64,000 nucleotides of DNA from contig NZ_FNWH01000005.1 in NCBI RefSeq assembly GCF_900106585.1, positions 62,001-126,000 on the forward strand, written 5' to 3'. The stretch is from Acidaminococcus timonensis. Its GTDB lineage: Bacteria > Bacillota > Negativicutes > Acidaminococcales > Acidaminococcaceae. Under the pieces are notes generated by a model, which was given only the letters and a program-made list of their open reading frames with translations, did not search any database and was not told where the DNA came from. Made by a program: the position numbers and the translations under genes. This document shows positions 50,636 through 57,507 of this stretch, piece after piece; the stretch's first letter is position 1; every line of letters begins with the position of its first letter.

Positions 50636-51214
50636 ATGGCAAAATACAGCTATGAATTTAAGAAAAAAATAGTACTGGAATACTTGAACAGTGACGAAGG
50701 GTGTATTTCTATTTCACGTAAATATGGGATGACAAGCAGCAGCCAGCTGCTAAAGTGGGTTTCTGCTTACAAGGCATTTGGAGATAATGGACTGAAGAGA
50801 TCCCGCTCTCAAAAAATATACTCTTTCAAAGAAAAACTTTCTGTGGTAGAGTCTTACTTAACAAATGAAATCTCATATCAGGAACTGGCAATTCAAGTAG
50901 GGATCAATAATCCATCCATGATTGCCAGATGGGTCAACGAATTCAAGATTGCGGGGCCGGAAGCGTTACGGTCACATAAAAAAGGCAGGAAGAGAACTTT
51001 GAACAAATCTCAAACCAAAAAAACAGATACCCAGGTTCAGCAGCCGATGGTCGACATCAGTGTGGAACATGTCCAGGAGTTAGAGGATGAAAATCTTAAA
51101 CTCCGTATAGAGAATGCTTTTTTAAAAGAACTGAGGAGACTGCGTTTAGAGGACGAAGCAAAAATGAGAGAGTTGCGAAAATCATCTCCAGTCTCCGAAG
51201 ATCATTCAAATTGA
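50636..51214 (+). CDS. IS3-family OrfA (IS150-like)
   Basis: The 192-residue protein has two N-terminal helix-turn-helix units (KYSYEFKKKIVLEYLNSDEG with ISISRKYGMTSSSQLLKWVS, and SFKEKLSVVESYLTN with YQELAIQVGINNPSMIARWV). A Lys-rich linker and a coiled-coil C-terminus follow. It binds the element ends. Runs of A near 51160-51180 (GCAAAAATG, GCGAAAATC) are candidate sites for the -1 frameshift that would make the OrfAB transposase. Confidence 0.93.
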   Translation: MAKYSYEFKKKIVLEYLNSDEGCISISRKYGMTSSSQLLKWVSAYKAFGDNGLKRSRSQKIYSFKEKLSVVESYLTNEISYQELAIQVGINNPSMIARWVNEFKIAGPEALRSHKKGRKRTLNKSQTKKTDTQVQQPMVDISVEHVQELEDENLKLRIENAFLKELRRLRLEDEAKMRELRKSSPVSEDHSN

Positions 51215-52056
51215 AAGACCTTCTCTCCTATACTCAAATGCCCAAAGCGACCTATATGTACTGGCAGAAACGGTTTGACCGCGTGAATCCAGACCAGGAA
51301 GTAGAGGATAAAATACAGGAAATCCGCAGCCAGCATAAAGATTATGGATATCGGTGCATGACCGGTGAGCTGAAGAATCAAGGGATTTGCGTGAACAAGA
51401 AGAAAGTTCAACGTATCATGCAGAAACTGAGCCTTCAGGTAACATCCTTTACCCGGAAAAGCCGTAAATACAGTTCCTATAAGGGTAAGGTAGGGACCAT
51501 TGCTCCGAATAGAATACATCGTCGTTTTGAGACGAATATCCCACATCAGAAGATTACGACCGATACTTCAGAATTCAAATATTATGAAGTAGATACACAG
51601 GGACATCTGACCCTGCACAAGCTTTATCTGGATCCTTTCCTGGACATGTTCGATGATGAAATCATCAGCTATGGAATAGCCAAACGTCCTTCGGCTGAAA
51701 GCATACTGAAAGCTCAAGCTGAAGCAATCGAAATTACTGCTGATTGTCCATATCGAAGAACGTTTCACTCCGATCAGGGCTGGGCATACCAAATGAAGGC
51801 CTATACCAGGAAACTAAAAAAAGAACGAATTTTTCAGAGCATGTCTCGAAAGGGTAACTGTCATGATAACGCTGTAATGGAAAACTTTTTCGGCTTAATG
51901 AAACAGGAAATGTATTATGGAGTGATCTACTACAGCTACGAAGAACTAAAAGCCGCTATCGAACGATACATCAAATACTATAACGAGCAAAGGATCAAGG
52001 AAAAACTGGGCTGGAAAAGTCCTGTTCAATACAGGCTTTCTTTGCTGGCAGCATAA
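51160..52056 (+). CDS. IS3-family OrfB transposase (rve/DDE integrase core)
   Basis: The frame is open back to 51160 or beyond (K-N-E-R-V-A-K-I-I-S-S-L-R-R-S-F-K-L-K-D), so it is likely made as an OrfA-OrfB fusion by -1 frameshifting; a TTG at 51211 is the first independent start. The region has an HTH_21 segment (YGYRCMTGELKNQGICVNKK) and the DDE core: TDTSEFKYY, FHSDQGWAYQM and NCHDNAVMENFFGLMKQEM, in which the third acidic residue lies. All motifs are intact. Confidence 0.93.
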   Translation, partial: KNERVAKIISSLRRSFKLKDLLSYTQMPKATYMYWQKRFDRVNPDQEVEDKIQEIRSQHKDYGYRCMTGELKNQGICVNKKKVQRIMQKLSLQVTSFTRKSRKYSSYKGKVGTIAPNRIHRRFETNIPHQKITTDTSEFKYYEVDTQGHLTLHKLYLDPFLDMFDDEIISYGIAKRPSAESILKAQAEAIEITADCPYRRTFHSDQGWAYQMKAYTRKLKKERIFQSMSRKGNCHDNAVMENFFGLMKQEMYYGVIYYSYEELKAAIERYIKYYNEQRIKEKLGWKSPVQYRLSLLAA

Positions 52057-52113
52057 AAAAGTAACGAGACAGTAAAAACCATCTCGTTACTAAGGTCTAA
52101 CTTTTTGGGGTCA

Positions 52114-52139
52114 CATCATTCCACAGCTCCTTATTTTTT
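52114..52139 (-). terminator. Right half of the terminator split by the IS3-family element
   Basis: See 50551-50578. Its T-run remains attached to the 3' end of the LysR gene, but the matching arm is now 1.5 kb away, so termination of both flanking genes may be weakened. Confidence 0.75.
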
Positions 52140-53060
52140 ATCCTTTTTCTGTCCGATGCCCAGCACCGTACGCAGGGCTTTCAGGAAATGCTTGACCGCT
52201 TCCGACGGCTGGGGGTTATACAGGATGCCATAGGGCATTTTATACTCCCAGTCCACAGTGCGGCTGGTCAGCAGGGGATGCGTGTTTTCCCACATGGGAA
52301 AGCCCACCAGCAGTTCTCCCTGGTTCACGCAGTTATTAAAGATTTCCAGGCTGTAAAAGGGGAAATTCCGCACTTTGATTCCCGGATGGTTCACCGTGAT
52401 ATCCCCCCGCAGTTTGTCCATCTGGCTGCTCCAGCCGGGCTGGATCATACACAGGGTCTGTCCCTCCAGATCCTCCCAGTGGAGCAGGGATTTCTTCGTC
52501 AGCGGGTGCATCACCGACATATAGATTTCCATGGGCTGATCCTGCAGGGGAAAGCCGGTGCAATAACTGTGTACATGGAACATGCCTTCATCATATACCC
52601 CTGCCACAACATCGATGTTCTGCCCCAGATTTTTCAGGATTTCCCGGGCATTGGCCGGTGTATTGTCATAGGGCACCAGATGGAACTGGATATCCGGACT
52701 CACTTCCTGGAGACTGGGCCACAGGTCCAGCAGGAAATCCACAGGTGTCATGGGACTGGCCCCCAGGCGGATCACCTGATGTTCCTTTTCCCGGGCTGCC
52801 TGAGCCCGCTGAATGGAATCATCGCAGTACTGTACCAGATATTTGGCATCCTGGAGCAGAGATTCCCCGGCCGTAGTCAGGGAAAGGCCTCTGTGAGACC
52901 GGTTAAACAACCGCAGATCCAGGGTATTTTCCAGCAGGTTGATCTGCTTGATGACCGCCGGAGGAGAGATGAACAGCTCCTCGGCCGCTTTATTGAAACT
53001 TCCCGCTTCTGCTACTTTGAGAAACGTCAGGAGCTGGGGATTGTACAAGGGGTTTGCCAT
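52131..53060 (-). CDS. LysR-family transcriptional regulator
   Basis: The 309-residue protein has the LysR HTH (LLTFLKVAEAGSFNKAAEE, then LFISPPAVIKQINLLE) and a typical effector domain (VIRLGASPMTPVDFLLDLWP, VGFPMWENTHPLLTS). It is encoded downstream of two aldo/keto reductase and flavodoxin gene pairs and may regulate them. A promoter-less copy of the MerR-type dyad lies about 45 bp upstream of its start, suggesting a link to the MerR regulon. Confidence 0.92.
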   Translation of the reverse strand: MANPLYNPQLLTFLKVAEAGSFNKAAEELFISPPAVIKQINLLENTLDLRLFNRSHRGLSLTTAGESLLQDAKYLVQYCDDSIQRAQAAREKEHQVIRLGASPMTPVDFLLDLWPSLQEVSPDIQFHLVPYDNTPANAREILKNLGQNIDVVAGVYDEGMFHVHSYCTGFPLQDQPMEIYMSVMHPLTKKSLLHWEDLEGQTLCMIQPGWSSQMDKLRGDITVNHPGIKVRNFPFYSLEIFNNCVNQGELLVGFPMWENTHPLLTSRTVDWEYKMPYGILYNPQPSEAVKHFLKALRTVLGIGQKKDKK

Positions 53061-53103
53061 ATTGTTTCATCCTTTCTAAGATCCTCTATACTCCTTATTC
53101 TCT

Positions 53104-53120
53104 CCGGTAGTAACTACTTC
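53104..53120 (-). promoter_or_regulatory. MerR-box-like dyad upstream of the LysR gene
   Basis: Plus-strand CCGGTAGTAACTACTTCC shares the 13-nt core CGGTAGTAACTAC with the MerR-type promoter at 45353-45371. Here TTGACC is replaced by AAGGAA, so it has the operator core but no recognisable -35. Confidence 0.6.
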
Positions 53121-53128
53121 CTTCTTTT

Positions 53129-53233
53129 TCAGCAGAATTTTCCGGTGGAAACGGTCAGAATCAGAATCATCCCGAATATGACCTTGAAGGTATATCCCTG
53201 CACTTCCATTCGGAAGCGATTCATAAAGCACAT
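53129..53233 (-). CDS. Putative 34-residue hydrophobic small protein
   Basis: A short frame starting at 53233 with an excellent AGAAAGGAG site encodes MCFMNRFRMEVQGYTFKV, then IFGMILILTVSTGKFC. The C-terminal half is one short transmembrane-like segment. It lies just downstream of the terminator that follows the aldo/keto reductase gene, and upstream of the LysR gene. It could be a small membrane protein or a translated leader. No homologue is recognised. Confidence 0.4.
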   Translation of the reverse strand: MCFMNRFRMEVQGYTFKVIFGMILILTVSTGKFC

Positions 53234-53255
53234 GATTTTCTCCTTTCTGTTATGA

Positions 53256-53283
53256 AAAAGGCTGCCTGCTAGGCAGCTTTTTT
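53256..53283 (-). terminator. Terminator after the aldo/keto reductase gene
   Basis: GCTGCCT-GCT-AGGCAGC stem with flanking A- and T-runs; it overlaps the stop codon region of the reductase gene. Confidence 0.82.
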
Positions 53284-54133
53284 ACGCGTGGATTTTCCAG
53301 TAATGCAGGTTCCGGATGAAAGTGGGATTGCTGACATCCACGATTTCACTGTGTCCAAGATCCAGAGAGCCTACCTGGGCCATTTCCTCTTCCGTCAGCT
53401 GGAAATTCCAGATATCCAAATTCTGTTTCATATATTGGCAATGGGTGGTTTTCGGGATAACGGAAATCCCCCGCTGCACATTCCAGCGCAGAGCCACCTG
53501 TGCCGGTGACTTGCCATACCGTCTCCCGATTTCCGCCAGCAGCGGATGGGAGAAAATGCCGAAATTTCCTTCTGCCAGGGGTGCCCAGGCCTGGGGCTGG
53601 ACCCCATATTCATTCATGGTGGTCAGAGCCATTTCCTGGGTAAGGAACGGATGGATTTCCACCTGGTCCACAGCCGGACGCAGCGTGACGCTTTCACAGA
53701 AATCGGTTAGCTGGGCCGGCGAAAAATTAGCTACACCGATGGCCCGGACTTTCCCTTCCTGATAGGCATCCTCCAGGGCTCTCCAGGCACCCATGGTATC
53801 TCCCAGAGGCTGGTGCAGCAGATACAGATCCACATATTCCTGGTCCAATTTTTCCAGAGATGTCTCAAGGCCTTTCTGGGCATTCTCATACCCATAATCC
53901 TGCAGCCACAATTTGGAAATGAGAAAGATTTCCTCCCGGGGAATCCCGCTTTTCCGGATGGCCCGGCCCACAGCTTCTTCATTGCCGTAGGCCGCTGCCG
54001 TATCGATCATCCGATAGCCGGCCTTCAGTGCCCCCCAGGTGGCTTCTTCACATTCCTGTGGATCCGTAATCTGGAAAACACCGAAGCCTTCCAGCGGCAT
54101 GGTGATTCCATTGTTCAAGGTTACTTCTTCCAT
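53282..54133 (-). CDS. Aldo/keto reductase (AKR5-like)
   Basis: Starting at 54133 (MEEVTLNNGITMPLEGFGVF) with TAAGGAG upstream, the protein has 283 residues. The tetrad is visible: Asp and Tyr in MIDTAAAYGNEEAVG, Lys in LISKLWLQDYGYE, His in YLLHQPLG. The C-terminal RWNVQRGISVIPKTT binds NADPH. It reduces aldehydes or ketones in the cytosol. It follows the 54145 flavodoxin-like gene by 11 bp, so the two form a pair. Confidence 0.92.
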   Translation of the reverse strand: MEEVTLNNGITMPLEGFGVFQITDPQECEEATWGALKAGYRMIDTAAAYGNEEAVGRAIRKSGIPREEIFLISKLWLQDYGYENAQKGLETSLEKLDQEYVDLYLLHQPLGDTMGAWRALEDAYQEGKVRAIGVANFSPAQLTDFCESVTLRPAVDQVEIHPFLTQEMALTTMNEYGVQPQAWAPLAEGNFGIFSHPLLAEIGRRYGKSPAQVALRWNVQRGISVIPKTTHCQYMKQNLDIWNFQLTEEEMAQVGSLDLGHSEIVDVSNPTFIRNLHYWKIHA

Positions 54134-54144
54134 ACTGTGTCTCC

Positions 54145-54594
54145 TTACCGGATTTTGGCCGCCAGTGCCTTTGCCTCTTTCTGATTGGTGGCCATCCCTT
54201 CGTAGGTCAAACCATACAACCGGGCAAAACGATCCATGGTATAATCTCCCGCTTCCAGCATCCATTTTTCCGGTGCAGCTCCCTGGAACAGGAAGAACAG
54301 TTTCCCTTTCAGGCTGCCTTCTTCCACAGGGCCATAAAACCGATCCAGCAGCGTACGGACGGATCCGCAGATATTATGCCAGTATACCGGAGAACCAATG
54401 ACCAGCACATCTGCTTCCCGGATCCGGTCCAGGACTTCTTCGAACTGATCTCCCGGCAGTTTCTGCCCAAACACATTGATCCGATACTCCACCAGATTCA
54501 GGGTCTTGTACTCATATTCTTTCAGTAGCGTCTGTGCCAGGGCTGCCGTGTTTCCATTGGCTTCCGGACTTCCATTGATAAATAAGATGTTCAT
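54145..54594 (-). CDS. Flavodoxin-like NAD(P)H-dependent FMN reductase
   Basis: The 149-residue protein starts MNILFINGSPEANGNTAALA, the FMN-phosphate loop. It continues with VLVIGSPVYWHNICGSVRTL and FFLFQGAAPEKWML, typical of the flavodoxin_2/NADPH-dependent FMN reductase group. It probably passes electrons to quinones, azo or nitro compounds. It is paired with the aldo/keto reductase at 53282. Confidence 0.87.
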   Translation of the reverse strand: MNILFINGSPEANGNTAALAQTLLKEYEYKTLNLVEYRINVFGQKLPGDQFEEVLDRIREADVLVIGSPVYWHNICGSVRTLLDRFYGPVEEGSLKGKLFFLFQGAAPEKWMLEAGDYTMDRFARLYGLTYEGMATNQKEAKALAAKIR

Positions 54595-54647
54595 ATCTAC
54601 TCCAACCTTTCTTGCTTGTTTTTCTGTGTTGCTTCGATTATAAAAGA

Positions 54648-54688
54648 AAACAGGCTGCTGCAGAAGTTTCTCTCCGGCAACAGCCTGT
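54648..54688 (-). terminator. Terminator of the 54734-55729 aldo/keto reductase gene
   Basis: Arms ACAGGCTG / CAGCCTGT with further imperfect pairing inside. On the minus strand a TTTTCTTTTAT run follows. Confidence 0.75.
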
Positions 54689-54733
54689 AACGTACAGGTT
54701 ATCAGTGTCTAGTACGCTGTCGATACTTCCTGT

Positions 54734-55729
54734 TCATTTGGAAACGAGCTTGCTGCCTCCGAACACCGGCAGTTCCATCCGGTTCAGTGCCCGGTCGATC
54801 CGGCTGATTTCCTCCGGAGAAAGGACCACCCGGGCCGCTTCGAAGTTCTCTTTCAGGCGGGAAACTTTCCGGGAGCCGGGGATGGGAATGATATACGGTT
54901 TCTTGCAGAGCATCCAGGCCAGGGACAATTGCCCCATGGAAACCTTTTTCTGGTTTGCCAGTTCTTGGAGCAGCTCCAGGAGCTGTTTTCCTTTTTCCTC
55001 TCCTTCTGCCGTAAACTGCGGCATCTTGGAACGGTAATCCTTCTTATCCGTAAACTGACCGGCCTTCGTGTATTTTCCTGTCAGGAAGCCGTTGGCCATG
55101 GGAGAAAAGGCCACAAAAGAAGCTCCCAGTTCTTCACATACCGAGAACAGGTTTTCATGCCAGCGAGCCATCATGGAGTACCGGTTCTGGATGGCTGCCA
55201 CCGGACAGACCGCATTGGCCCGACGCAGATAGTCCTCATTGGCTTCTGAAATTCCCCAGGCCCGGATCTTGCCTTCTTTTATCAGCCGGGCCATGGTATC
55301 CGCCACCACTTCCGGTTCCACAACAGGGTCGATCCGGTGCTGGTAATACACATCCACATAATCCGTGCCCAGCCGTTTCAGGCTGCCTTCCAAGCTTTTC
55401 CGGATGGCTTCCGGCCGGGCATCGGTGCTCAGAGATTGATCCGGATTGATCCGGATCCCCATCTTGGTGGCGATGACCACCTGCTGGCGTACCGGCGCCA
55501 GGGCCTTGCCCACCACTTCTTCGTTCCAGGATAGTCGCCCGTCAGCCAACGTCCCTTTATAGACTTCAGCCGTATCAAAGAAGTCGTATCCCATTTCCTG
55601 GGCCTGGCGCAAAACCGTGATGGTTTCCTGTTCATCCATGGCATAACCGTAGGCATGGCTGAAACCCATACAGCCCAGCCCCACCGGATTCACCCAGATA
55701 CCGCTTTTTCCTATCATTCTTTTTTGCAT
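54734..55729 (-). CDS. Aldo/keto reductase (AKR13-like)
   Basis: Starting at 55729 (MQKRMIGKSGIWVNPVGLGC) with AAGAGGTG upstream, the protein has 331 residues. Tetrad residues lie in FFDTAEVYKGTLADG (Asp, Tyr), VIATKMGI (Lys) and VYYQHRIDPVV (His). The GCMGFSHAYG and FVAFSPMANGFLTGKYTKAG segments are typical of the AKR13/YakC branch. It reduces carbonyls with NADPH. It is co-transcribed with the flavodoxin-family gene at 55744 (14-bp gap), so this second pair mirrors the first. Confidence 0.92.
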   Translation of the reverse strand: MQKRMIGKSGIWVNPVGLGCMGFSHAYGYAMDEQETITVLRQAQEMGYDFFDTAEVYKGTLADGRLSWNEEVVGKALAPVRQQVVIATKMGIRINPDQSLSTDARPEAIRKSLEGSLKRLGTDYVDVYYQHRIDPVVEPEVVADTMARLIKEGKIRAWGISEANEDYLRRANAVCPVAAIQNRYSMMARWHENLFSVCEELGASFVAFSPMANGFLTGKYTKAGQFTDKKDYRSKMPQFTAEGEEKGKQLLELLQELANQKKVSMGQLSLAWMLCKKPYIIPIPGSRKVSRLKENFEAARVVLSPEEISRIDRALNRMELPVFGGSKLVSK

Positions 55730-55743
55730 ATTGGACACCTCTT

Positions 55744-56361
55744 CTAGCGAACAAAATTGGTAAAATGGGGGACTTCTTTTTTCGGCAGACCATATTTTTC
55801 CTTCCCCAGGGCAATGCTCTTCATCAGGAAACTCATATTCCGGGCCAGCGTCCGCATGGTCTGGAGTCCTTCCGGATCCTGCAGGGCCTCTCCGGGCATC
55901 TGCCCATGGACACTGTTCCAGTACTGACTGGAAGCCAGTGGCATGCCGCATAAGGTAAAGAACTTATTGAGCTCATCAAAGGTGGCTGACAAACCGCCGC
56001 GACGGGCTACCACCACACTGGCTCCCACCTTCATGGTCTTGTCAAAATGGGTGCTGTAGAACAGCCGGGTCAGGAACGCTACTAGCGTGGCATTGGCCTG
56101 GGCAAAATAGACTGGGCTTCCTACCACTACACCATCAGCTTCTTCCAGAAGGCCGGCCGCCCGATTCACCAGATCGTCAATGATACATTTCCCGGTCCGA
56201 TAGCAGACCCGGCAGCCCAGACAGCCTCGGATGGGCTGATTCCCCACCTGGAGCCATTCCACCTGGATATTTTCCTGATCGAAGATTTTCCGCATCTCAT
56301 CCAAAGCAAGGAACGTATTCCCTTTATTATGAGGAGAACCGTTGATCAATAAAATTTTCAT
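55744..56361 (-). CDS. Flavodoxin-family NAD(P)H-dependent oxidoreductase (iron-sulfur flavoprotein-like)
   Basis: The 205-residue protein starts MKILLINGSPHNKGNTFLAL. It has a CLGCRVCYRTGKC cluster (near residues 47-59) like that of iron-sulfur flavoproteins, and VVVGSPVYFAQANATLVAFL. It probably uses FMN to reduce quinones or nitro compounds. GGAGATCGGTACTAC precedes the start. It leads the two-gene unit with the aldo/keto reductase at 54734. Confidence 0.88.
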   Translation of the reverse strand: MKILLINGSPHNKGNTFLALDEMRKIFDQENIQVEWLQVGNQPIRGCLGCRVCYRTGKCIIDDLVNRAAGLLEEADGVVVGSPVYFAQANATLVAFLTRLFYSTHFDKTMKVGASVVVARRGGLSATFDELNKFFTLCGMPLASSQYWNSVHGQMPGEALQDPEGLQTMRTLARNMSFLMKSIALGKEKYGLPKKEVPHFTNFVR

Positions 56362-56483
56362 GTAGTACCGATCTCCTTTATTCCAGTATAGATAAGATTT
56401 TGCTTTGCTTTTACACTATACCGGAAAATGGTCGGAACCAGAAGTTTCCATTGCCTAGAGGGATGAAACCTGGAGGTTAATAG

Positions 56484-56519
56484 AAACAAGGAGCTGTGAT
56501 TGATCACAGCTCCTTGTTT
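56484..56519 (-). terminator. Terminator of the thioesterase-SGNH-M20 operon
   Basis: A perfect 17-bp stem (AAACAAGGAGCTGTGAT / ATCACAGCTCCTTGTTT) with a 2-nt TG loop; it overlaps the thioesterase stop codon. Confidence 0.92.
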
Positions 56520-56904
56520 ACAGCGTCCGCTCTATTTTTTTCGGTTTTCCTTTTTCATCCAGAGAGACATACACAAACAGGGCATCCGCTGCCCGAATGA
56601 GTTCCTGGTCTTCCTGTTCCGGCTCCAGCCAGGCTGTCACTGCCACATCCAGAGAGGTATGCCCCACCCGGACCACACGTCCCTCCAGCTGAAGGACCGT
56701 GCCATAGGGGATGGGCACGTAAAAATTCATGGCCTTCACCGCAGCCGTAGTCACCCTTGTCCAGGTAAACCGGTGGGCTGCAATGCCGCTCACTTCATCC
56801 ATCCAGCCCATCAAGGTGCCTCCGAAGAGATTCCCGGCAGAGTTGGCCATTTTCAGCATCACCGACCGGGTCATGATCACCGGTGCCTTGGGATCCCGGG
56901 TCAT
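56518..56904 (-). CDS. Acyl-CoA thioesterase (hotdog fold)
   Basis: The 128-residue protein has the YciA/BACH-type pattern: ANSAGNLFGGTLMGWMDEVS (Asn and the catalytic Asp region), IAAHRFTWTRVTTAAVKAMNF and GRVVRVGHTSLDVAVTAWLE. It hydrolyses acyl-CoA thioesters in the cytosol. Its ATG overlaps the stop of the SGNH gene by 4 bp (ATGA), so translation is coupled. Confidence 0.9.
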   Translation of the reverse strand: MTRDPKAPVIMTRSVMLKMANSAGNLFGGTLMGWMDEVSGIAAHRFTWTRVTTAAVKAMNFYVPIPYGTVLQLEGRVVRVGHTSLDVAVTAWLEPEQEDQELIRAADALFVYVSLDEKGKPKKIERTL

Positions 56905-57494
56905 GCCTTGTCCTTTTGGGTCTCATCCAGCAGAGCCACAAAGGCATCGGCAATGGCCCGGTACCCTTCCGGTGTGGGATGGAGCCCGTCTTCGAACACA
57001 GAGTGGCCAGCGGCCTTTTCCGCGTCGCTGAGCACCTGTTCATAATCCAGGGTGGGCAGGTTCCGGCGGGCTGCTTCTTCCTTCAGCCACTGCCGGTATT
57101 CCTTCAGCACGGCGTTGTGCTTTTCGAATTCGCTGGGCAGCTGCCAGCCCTTTTCCGTGCTCTCGATGCGGGTAAGGGGCGGCAGCCCGATGAAGATCGG
57201 ATCCAGTCCCGCCTTTTCCGCCTTGTCGAAGGTACCTGCCATGTTTTCCTTCACCTTGCTCAGGGGATCATCCAGCAGGATATCGTTCATGCCACAGCAG
57301 ATGAATACGCCGTCCGCCTTTTCATCCACCACGTCCATGTTGAACATCCCCCACATGACCAGGGTCAGCTTGCCCCCGGCAGCGTTATTCACCACCTCGA
57401 AGCCTCGCTTCCTGGAAGCGATGTCATACCAGGTATCGGACAGTGTCACGTTGGTACAGCTCACCAGGCTGTCACCGATAAATGCCAGTTTCAT
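56901..57494 (-). CDS. SGNH/GDSL hydrolase (lysophospholipase L1-like)
   Basis: Starting at 57494 (MKLAFIGDSLVSCTNVTLSD) with AAAAGGAG upstream, the protein has 197 residues. Block I is GDSL, a block II Gly (AAGGKLT), block III GMND and block V FEDGLHPTPEGYRAIADAF with Asp and His. It lacks a signal peptide, so the esterase is cytosolic. It sits between the M20 amidohydrolase and the thioesterase genes in one operon, suggesting a shared role in removing acyl groups. Confidence 0.9.
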   Translation of the reverse strand: MKLAFIGDSLVSCTNVTLSDTWYDIASRKRGFEVVNNAAGGKLTLVMWGMFNMDVVDEKADGVFICCGMNDILLDDPLSKVKENMAGTFDKAEKAGLDPIFIGLPPLTRIESTEKGWQLPSEFEKHNAVLKEYRQWLKEEAARRNLPTLDYEQVLSDAEKAAGHSVFEDGLHPTPEGYRAIADAFVALLDETQKDKA

Positions 57495-57507
57495 TGAAAT
57501 TCTCCTT

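Larger units (their letters stand above)
50586..52113 (+). mobile_element. IS3-family element, IS150-like (1528 bp)
   Basis: The ends are imperfect inverted repeats: TGACCCCCAATTGTTAGACC on the left and TGACCCCAAAAAGTTAGACC (other strand) on the right. Inside are orfA and orfB in the -1 relationship expected for this family. No direct repeat of the target is recognisable, so a deletion, an old insertion or slightly different true ends are possible. It lies in the loop of a terminator between the alcohol dehydrogenase and LysR genes. Confidence 0.9.

Noticed and set aside
50580-52118. A target-site duplication around the IS3-family element
   Set aside because: The bases next to the inverted repeats (GAGC on the left, CATC on the right) do not match at 3-5 bp, so none is claimed.
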